Source: Rheinheimera mesophila
Lineage (GTDB): Bacteria > Pseudomonadota > Gammaproteobacteria > Enterobacterales > Alteromonadaceae
Direction of reading: 5' to 3'
NCBI RefSeq assembly: GCF_000986865.1
Contig: NZ_LAVS01000087.1
Span: forward strand, 29,933 to 93,932
DNA length: 64,000 nt
The translations under genes and the position numbers were made by a program. The notes below the pieces were generated by a model that worked only from the letters and a program-made list of their open reading frames with translations, searched no databases and was not told where the DNA came from. Positions 58,702-64,000 of the stretch are shown here, one piece after another (within the stretch, counting starts at the first letter, position 1; every line of letters starts with the position of its first letter).

Positions 58702-59190
58702 TTATGGCGACAAAATGTCGAAAACTAAATTAACCTGGCCTAAATAAGTTCCAGGTTGATATTGGGTGCCACTTGGTGCCGGCTGGATACTAATGTGTAC
58801 CGGAACTAGTCGTCCCGCATGACTGTCCTGACTGTTAAGTATTTGTTGGGCTGTTGTAGTTAAAAGCACGGAATTTATTCTGACGTTCAAAGGTATTCTG
58901 TCATTTATACCTACCAGTTCCGCTTCATTATAAAGTCTGGCCGTAACAGGTCCCAGACTGCTTTCAATATAAAGCTGCTGGCGAATAGCTGAATGCCTAT
59001 TACCAACCATATCCCAGTGCATAGTTTGTGTTTCGTACAGCCAGTTGTTTCCCGTTGGAGGTCTTACAATAAAGTTCGGATTAGGTAGCTCTACTACAAC
59101 TTTTACTTTGTGCTCAATAATGTCGTTCGCTGATAAAATATGGGAAGTCGATAATAATAAAAAAGCTATTATTGAATGTATTTTAATCAT
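58702..59190 (-). CDS. CS1-type fimbrial subunit, minus-strand (probable minor pilin)
   Basis: This 162-residue protein has a signal peptide ending near LSAN (about 21) and aligns at fold level with the other pilins: KVKVVVELPNPNFIVRPP, YETQTMHWD and the last strand YLGQVNLVFDIL. It is divergent, with no cysteines. It lies about 100 bp downstream of the chaperone gene on the minus strand, with a long inverted repeat in between. A minor-subunit role is inferred. Confidence 0.78.
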   Translation of the reverse strand: MIKIHSIIAFLLLSTSHILSANDIIEHKVKVVVELPNPNFIVRPPTGNNWLYETQTMHWDMVGNRHSAIRQQLYIESSLGPVTARLYNEAELVGINDRIPLNVRINSVLLTTTAQQILNSQDSHAGRLVPVHISIQPAPSGTQYQPGTYLGQVNLVFDILSP

Positions 59191-59243
59191 GACTTTAACT
59201 CTCTAAAATTTGACAATGAGATTGATAGGGTGTTGTAGAAAAC

Positions 59244-59283
59244 TTCAGCATATAAAACCACTTGTATGGTTTTATATGCTGAA
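59244..59283. repeat. Perfect 17-bp inverted repeat between chaperone and minor pilin
   Basis: TTCAGCATATAAAACCA at 59244-59260 and its exact complement at 59267-59283 are separated by CTTGTA. Read on the minus strand, the hairpin lies between the chaperone stop and the pilin gene and could set the ratio of the two, or end transcription. Confidence 0.9.
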
Positions 59284-59292
59284 AGCCTTCCA

Positions 59293-60027
59293 TCAAAAAG
59301 AGTATGGTTTTTTTACATCGAACTCTTTTATGTCGAAGTATATTTTTTTTCCCGACATTTTTTCATATGTTTTTTCTCTTCCCGGCAGCAGGTGATCAAC
59401 TCTTACAGGAGTGCAGTTTAAGCCAGAGTTGTCGCAATATCTGATCATGTCGACAATCGCTGTCGAGTTGCCTTTGTTTGTTACTTTAATATTTGACTCA
59501 CTTTCAATAACTTGGGTATCAAATCTTGTTTTTTCTGGATGGACCATTACTATGGTTCCATAGCCAGCCATGATGCTAAAACCAGCATCTAGTTGTTTTT
59601 TATACTCTTCAGCTTCTTTTTCCGACAAATTAAACTGATCGTTAATATCTGGTGCTACCGGAATATAACGTACCCGGAAATAACGTTCTTTCTCACGATT
59701 CCCCATATACAATAGCCGTACAGTTTGGCTAGATTCTGCAGGAATTATTAAGCGAGCCGGGCTGGCAATTAAAGTGTCTGTTTGTTTGCTTACGTCCAGT
59801 ATTTCGCCCGCTGCGACTTCACTACTTTTCCCGTTGCTATCGTAGACAATTTCAGCTACAGATACTCGTACATAAGCAGTCGACGACCCCGAATTCATAA
59901 TACGCTTTACCTCGGTTGTTTTGCTTGCCGCCACATAATCGTACATTGAACCTACATTAAGTTGTGGGGCTGCCAAAGCATGAACTGAGCTAAGAGTTAT
60001 TCCAATAGCTACCAGAAGTTTGTGCAT
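59293..60027 (-). CDS. CS1-type fimbrial periplasmic chaperone
   Basis: This 244-residue protein has a signal peptide (MHKLLVAIGITLSSVHALA) and resembles the CooB-type pilus chaperones. Visible are the N-terminal domain with STAYVRVSVAEIVYDS and ASPARLIIPAESSQTVRLLYMG, which matches the chaperone G1/F1 region, and a late CDNSGLNCTPV with two cysteines. The ATG at 60027 follows AAGGAGAACGAC; a longer frame to 60117 lacks that site. It faces away from the usher gene, unlike the canonical order. Confidence 0.85.
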   Translation of the reverse strand: MHKLLVAIGITLSSVHALAAPQLNVGSMYDYVAASKTTEVKRIMNSGSSTAYVRVSVAEIVYDSNGKSSEVAAGEILDVSKQTDTLIASPARLIIPAESSQTVRLLYMGNREKERYFRVRYIPVAPDINDQFNLSEKEAEEYKKQLDAGFSIMAGYGTIVMVHPEKTRFDTQVIESESNIKVTNKGNSTAIVDMIRYCDNSGLNCTPVRVDHLLPGREKTYEKMSGKKIYFDIKEFDVKKPYSF

Positions 60028-60160
60028 GTCGTTCTCCTTTAATAACAATTCTAAAAAATCAATACCTTTAAGGTACTTTAAGGATGTGAGCATAGCTATC
60101 AGATTCCTCTGATTCAAGTTATCCGTAATGTTTCACAACCTCTGAGATTTTTACAAAAAA

Positions 60161-60946
60161 TTATAACAGTAGCCCTTTGGCTTTTAGAGAATGGATTGCA
60201 ATTTGTGGTAGTAAGGTTAAGTTTTCGCCTGATTTTGTGGTGGCAACAACTGTAAAAAACCAAGTATCACTTTTGGTTGTTAAATATCCAATGTGCCAAC
60301 CCAGGTCTGGATAAATCGTTTTGATCCAAGCGGTTTGATAATAAAGCTGATAAGTATCCGTTTTTTCTGCAAGCATCAATTGTTCTACTAATGAGAAATT
60401 ACCGAACTGGAAAGGTAATTTTTTTTTGTAAAAACTTTTCAGAAAACTGACTTGTTCGTAGCTATTGATCTGTAGGTTGCCGTTAAACCAGAACTCTGTA
60501 CCTGTACTAATGTTGTCTATGTGTCCGTACTTTGACGCTTCAAGGTACTGGACGTAATTTATTGTTCCAACATTTTTGGTAAGTTGATCCAGGTAGTAAC
60601 AATTTGACGTCCTATGACCTGTTTGCTGGGGTATTCGTCGATTTAACCAACGTTTTTCCGTACATGTTTTATTTTTCCAAATGAAGCCGCTTTGTTCTGG
60701 CGTAATAATGGTTTGCTCCAGAAGAATTAGCATGTTCAGTATTTTGAAAGTTGCAGCAGGAGGCAGTGGCTGAGAAGCTTTTCGCGAGTTATGGATATAG
60801 GTTTTTCCAGAATGAAGAGATGACAGTACCATAGCTCCTTCGATGCCATGAGCAGAAAAAATACTGGCAATTTGTTGATCGTTGGCTGAAACGAAGCAAA
60901 TAGACTGAATTGCGATTAGAAAAAATACTTTTTTCAATAAATCCAC
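60161..60946 (-). CDS. Class D beta-lactamase-like protein lacking the catalytic serine
   Basis: This 261-residue exported protein aligns with class D beta-lactamases over its length. A signal peptide ends near CFVSA (about 21). The STFK serine is replaced: residues 63-68 read PAATFK, with Ala at 65 (codon GCA) and Lys at 68. SxV reads SNC (114-116), YGN reads YGH (140-142), and KTG reads QTA (204-206). WHIGYL keeps the fold. It should be enzymatically dead. It lies upstream of the chaperone gene on the same strand. GTG at 60946 is the likely start; TTG at 60937 is possible. Confidence 0.8.
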   Translation of the reverse strand: MDLLKKVFFLIAIQSICFVSANDQQIASIFSAHGIEGAMVLSSLHSGKTYIHNSRKASQPLPPAATFKILNMLILLEQTIITPEQSGFIWKNKTCTEKRWLNRRIPQQTGHRTSNCYYLDQLTKNVGTINYVQYLEASKYGHIDNISTGTEFWFNGNLQINSYEQVSFLKSFYKKKLPFQFGNFSLVEQLMLAEKTDTYQLYYQTAWIKTIYPDLGWHIGYLTTKSDTWFFTVVATTKSGENLTLLPQIAIHSLKAKGLLL

Positions 60947-61167
60947 TTTGCGGAAACTTCGTGCTTACTATCTGCGCTAGTTTTTCATCTTTATTATCGC
61001 TTGGTCATCAGACTAATCTGGTTCTAAATAGAAGCTTCAGTGCATGGGCTAAAAAATGTGCACGTTTTTCACAAAAATTTAGCATTCAGTGATTTTTTAC
61101 TTGTAGCCCAGCTGATATAAAGGTAAAAAGTCGGCCCCATTTTTTGCAGCAGGCAACAGGACAACTT

Positions 61168-61764
61168 ATGAGAGAACGTATTGGTTTTATGCACCAGCCG
61201 GGCAGTGCTGTCACTGTGGAATTACCTGACTGGGTAGCTACTTTTGTCGACTGGCAAAAAACATACAATTCAGATGATGAGAAAATGGCCTTAGCTATTG
61301 AACTGTCAAAACAAAATGTTGAACGTGGTACAGGCGGCCCTTTTGGTACTGCTATTTTTGATCGTGCTTCAGGCCAGTTGTTAGGGGTTGGGGTTAACCG
61401 GGTGGTGCCTTTAAGCAACTCCACCTTACATGGTGAAACTGTGGCTATTATGATGGCGGAAAAAGCGCTCGGGACTTTCACTCTGGCAACAGAGGGGGGG
61501 CGTGAACTCTTTACCTCTTGTGAGCCATGCGCCATGTGTATGGGCGCAGTGCTGTGGAGCGGCGTCAATCGGATGGTTTGTGCCGGTGCCGCAGAAGACG
61601 CGCGTGCCATTGGTTTTGACGAAGGTCCGGTGTTTGAGCAGTCCTACCAGTATTTAGAAAAAGCCGGTATGGAGGTCGTGCGCCAGTTTAAACGCTCTGA
61701 TGCTAAAGCTGTATTGGATTATTACAAAAACTCCGGCGGTCGTATTTACAACGGCAGAGATTAA
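61168..61764 (+). CDS. Nucleoside deaminase family protein
   Basis: This 198-residue zinc-dependent deaminase of the cytidine/guanine deaminase fold has HGETVAIMMAEKAL with the zinc-binding histidine and catalytic glutamate, and SCEPCAMCMGAV with the two zinc cysteines. GTGGPFGTAIFD fits guanine deaminase-like members. The ATG at 61168 follows CAGGAC; TTG at 61144 is less likely. The base substrate cannot be fixed. A DUF1543 gene follows after 12 bp. Confidence 0.88.
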   Translation: MRERIGFMHQPGSAVTVELPDWVATFVDWQKTYNSDDEKMALAIELSKQNVERGTGGPFGTAIFDRASGQLLGVGVNRVVPLSNSTLHGETVAIMMAEKALGTFTLATEGGRELFTSCEPCAMCMGAVLWSGVNRMVCAGAAEDARAIGFDEGPVFEQSYQYLEKAGMEVVRQFKRSDAKAVLDYYKNSGGRIYNGRD

Positions 61765-61776
61765 CAGGAGTTTTTC

Positions 61777-62271
61777 ATGCTATTTGTGGTGATGCTGGGG
61801 GGAAAACACCCCAAAGCAAAAATTGAAGTGCACGATGTGGTGTTCGTGACTGGCAATAGCATTGAAGAGTGCTACCAAGAGCTGCGCGCGCAGTGGTTTG
61901 GTGCTGCGGCCGGTCTGCATATCGACTGCTGGATGCAGGTCGATGGTGTTGAAGGCTATCTGGTGCGATTTTCTGAGCAGGCTCCAGCGGCCGACGAGTT
62001 GCGACTATTTTTTATCAACTTAGGTGGCTATACCTCAGGTGCTTTTGGTGAGGACCATCATTACCTGCTGGTGACAGCAAAAGATAAAGTACAAGCCAAG
62101 CAAAAAGGCAAAAGCTACCTGCCGAAAAGCTGGGATAAACCCCATACCGATGCGGTAGTGGATGTCGATGATTGCATCGCTATTGATCAGATCGGGGGTC
62201 GTTACGTGCGGTTGATCCCGGGCCAACACAAAGAGATAGTGCACCAGTCGGACTATATTATTTTGTCTTAA
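61777..62271 (+). CDS. DUF1543 domain protein
   Basis: This 164-residue protein fits the DUF1543 family: LFVVMLGGKHPKAKIEVHDVVFV at the start, LFFINLGGYTSGAFGEDHHYLLV in the middle, and VDDCIAIDQIGGRYVRLI near the end. Function unknown; two related halves may be repeats of one fold. AACAGGAG precedes the ATG. It probably shares a transcript with the deaminase gene, and a two-way terminator follows. Confidence 0.85.
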   Translation: MLFVVMLGGKHPKAKIEVHDVVFVTGNSIEECYQELRAQWFGAAAGLHIDCWMQVDGVEGYLVRFSEQAPAADELRLFFINLGGYTSGAFGEDHHYLLVTAKDKVQAKQKGKSYLPKSWDKPHTDAVVDVDDCIAIDQIGGRYVRLIPGQHKEIVHQSDYIILS

Positions 62272-62276
62272 ACATC

Positions 62277-62326
62277 AAAATGGGGAGCAGATCACCTGAT
62301 GAACAACCTGATCTGCGCCCATTTTT
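62277..62326. terminator. Bidirectional terminator between DUF1543 and REC-TPR genes
   Basis: AAAATGGG and GCAGATCA pair with TGATCTGC and CCCATTTTT, leaving T residues on either strand. The genes converge here. Confidence 0.85.
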
Positions 62327-63956
62327 ACAACTGGATCTGAGCTAAGCCTGGCTGGGTCTTCTTTAAGGTCACCACATACTTTTCAAAACGTTCCTGCTCG
62401 TTTTTCTCCAGCTTATTTTGCCGGAGAACGCGGGCTGCACTTTTCGCATAATGGATGGTTTCGCCTGTTAAACCGGCGCTTTTACTCATGGCTTGCAGCA
62501 AGTTGAGTGCGATCACCGGATTGGTGGGCATATAGTCGAAGGTTTCACAAAAAAGTGACACAGCGCGGCCATACTGGCCCAGACGATACGCATCGGACGC
62601 CTCTGTATTTACTTGTTTGATTTGTTGTTTCAGGCTCTCATGTTTGTTTTGCTCCTGCTGGAGCATGATACGCTGCGTTTCGGTGAGAAAATCATCGTCG
62701 TACAACATGGTTTTTAATCGGTCGATACAAAGTTGGCTGGAGTATAAATCGCCCAGTTCAAAATAAGCTTTGGCCGCATCCATACAACTGTCGATACTGA
62801 GATCATCCAGAGGTAAGTCCTGAATTTGCTGCATCAGTTCACGGCCTTCTTTGATAGCGCCCCGGCAACTGTACATCCGGCTACGTAACAGTACAGTCTC
62901 CCGTTTCAGTGCCTCGACATTAAAACGTTTATGCAGTGCATCCAGCAGTTTACCGGCGTTTTGCAGGATCACCGCTTTTTCCAGCACGTTAGCGCTTTTA
63001 GCCTGATCCACCAAAGCGCGGGCATGGTTCAGATAATTGTCTGCCGTATCATCAATCGAATGGCGGGCTCCCTGAACTATTTTACCGGCAATACGGGCTG
63101 CGACATCGGTATGACCTAAAATGACACATAAATTACTGAGCGTCTTTTGCCTGCTGATATTTTTCGGTGACAAAGCGGCAGCCTTGCTTAGCGTGTCAAA
63201 GGCCAGTTGATAACGCCCATGACGCAGGTATAAACGGGATAACCAGTCGAGTGCCTCTACTTTGGTGTCACCAAATTGTGTCAAGTCGGCAAGCTCCAGT
63301 TCGGTATCTTCCCAACGTTCCAGATAAAAACAACTGATCGCATGTCCGAGGCGCGCCCAACTGTAGGCTTTTTGCTGCATGACGTTCTGATAAAACAGTT
63401 CGGCTTTGTCGTATTGAGCTAATTTGAGCAAAAGTTCGCCTTTGACACGCATAGCTTGCAGTGCATAGTCAGCTTTAGTGCGGATCACCAGATCACATTC
63501 CCGGCAGGCTTCTGCATAATCCTGTTCAAACAAACGGAAAAATACTTTTCGAAGCTCGATACGATGACGAATCGCTTTACTGATCCGTTCTTCCAAAGCA
63601 GGGGCCGTAAAAGGTTTGAGCAGGTAATCGTCCGGTTGCAGCTCAATCACACCATGCACAATTTGGCTTTGAGCTTCGGCACTAATCACGATAAAACAAC
63701 AGAGCGGGGCCAGTAGCTGTTGTTTTTTTAAGGCTTCAAACAACTGATAACCATCTTTGCAGTCACCCAGGTTAAAGTCACACAGAATAAAATCGAAGGG
63801 CATATCAATGCATTTTTGCATCGCTTCGCCCGCGTCTTTGGCCAGATGAATAGCCTCAAACCCCATTTGCTGTAACATTCCTTTTACGGTGGCCCGGACA
63901 GGCGCACAGTCATCAATGACCAAGACTTTTTTACATCGAAAAAATGACTGGTCCAT
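62325..63956 (-). CDS. Response regulator with receiver and TPR repeats
   Basis: This 543-residue protein has an N-terminal receiver (VLVIDDCAP, phospho-acceptor aspartate 60 in FILCDFNLGD, conserved lysine in DDYLLKPF), then about 400 residues of tetratricopeptide-like helical repeats (from about 140; e.g. ALDWLSRLYLRHGRYQLAFDTLSKAAAL). No DNA-binding or enzymatic output domain is seen, so it is likely to act by binding other proteins. The kinase is not adjacent in the window. Start ATG at 63956. Confidence 0.88.
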   Translation of the reverse strand: MDQSFFRCKKVLVIDDCAPVRATVKGMLQQMGFEAIHLAKDAGEAMQKCIDMPFDFILCDFNLGDCKDGYQLFEALKKQQLLAPLCCFIVISAEAQSQIVHGVIELQPDDYLLKPFTAPALEERISKAIRHRIELRKVFFRLFEQDYAEACRECDLVIRTKADYALQAMRVKGELLLKLAQYDKAELFYQNVMQQKAYSWARLGHAISCFYLERWEDTELELADLTQFGDTKVEALDWLSRLYLRHGRYQLAFDTLSKAAALSPKNISRQKTLSNLCVILGHTDVAARIAGKIVQGARHSIDDTADNYLNHARALVDQAKSANVLEKAVILQNAGKLLDALHKRFNVEALKRETVLLRSRMYSCRGAIKEGRELMQQIQDLPLDDLSIDSCMDAAKAYFELGDLYSSQLCIDRLKTMLYDDDFLTETQRIMLQQEQNKHESLKQQIKQVNTEASDAYRLGQYGRAVSLFCETFDYMPTNPVIALNLLQAMSKSAGLTGETIHYAKSAARVLRQNKLEKNEQERFEKYVVTLKKTQPGLAQIQL

Positions 63957-64000
63957 AGCGAACTAACTCTTATTATGCGTTTAACTGCTGATTTATCACG

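Noticed and set aside
40681..60946. CRISPR array or phage genes in the accessory region
   Set aside because: No spaced repeats of 23-47 bp and no capsid, terminase or integrase-type phage genes were seen; the only mobile parts are IS elements and the intron.

Overview
The window reads as chromosomal DNA of a marine- or freshwater-type gammaproteobacterium of the Alteromonadales/Chromatiaceae kind (Rheinheimera or Alishewanella would fit). This placement is an inference from three things: the gene order yceD-rpmF-plsX-fabHDG-acpP-fabF-pabC-mltG-tmk-holB-pilZ-tatD, the Shewanella-like propionate operon gntR-prpB-prpC-acnD-prpF, and overall protein similarity recalled from memory. No search was run. 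No rRNA, tRNA or CRISPR array was seen.

Region 1 (1-12.3 kb) is core housekeeping: the end of a HAD phosphatase gene, a Maf-type nucleotide pyrophosphatase, then a long plus-strand run for ribosomal protein L32, fatty-acid and phospholipid initiation, acyl carrier protein, folate (PabC), peptidoglycan (MltG), dTMP kinase, the DNA polymerase clamp-loader delta-prime subunit, a PilZ protein and a TatD nuclease. Region 2 (12.7-20.4 kb) holds a DUF4386 membrane protein and the methylcitrate cycle operon under its own GntR/FadR-type regulator, with two TGTCGACA-centred palindromes upstream. Region 3 (20.4-40.5 kb) is mixed metabolism and stress: two GNAT acetyltransferases, secreted proteins of unknown function, LysR, patatin and dGTPase genes, SOS-controlled yebG, a small unannotated 49-codon gene, katG, a class D beta-lactamase, a GMC dehydrogenase/DUF1080 operon that looks like a 3-keto-glycoside pathway, an esterase and exonuclease I.

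Region 4 (40.7-61 kb) is the accessory part and the most interesting. A LuxR-type response regulator, a BvgS/EvgS-like hybrid kinase with two periplasmic binding domains, and a REC-EAL phosphodiesterase match the Roc1/Bvg signalling layout. They sit just upstream of a CS1-type (alpha) chaperone-usher fimbrial locus: three plus-strand pilin-like genes, an usher and a tip adhesin, followed by a small winged-helix regulator gene directly preceded by a TGAAG pentanucleotide repeat. The first pilin gene was recently duplicated. One copy carries a group II intron at a position that the other copy shows intact, directly after the pilin terminator. IS3 and IS66 debris separates this block from an oppositely oriented block holding a fourth pilin-like subunit, the chaperone, and a class D beta-lactamase homologue in which the catalytic serine and two of the three other signature motifs are clearly changed.

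Region 5 (61-64 kb) returns to ordinary chromosomal genes: a nucleoside deaminase, a DUF1543 protein and a REC-TPR response regulator.
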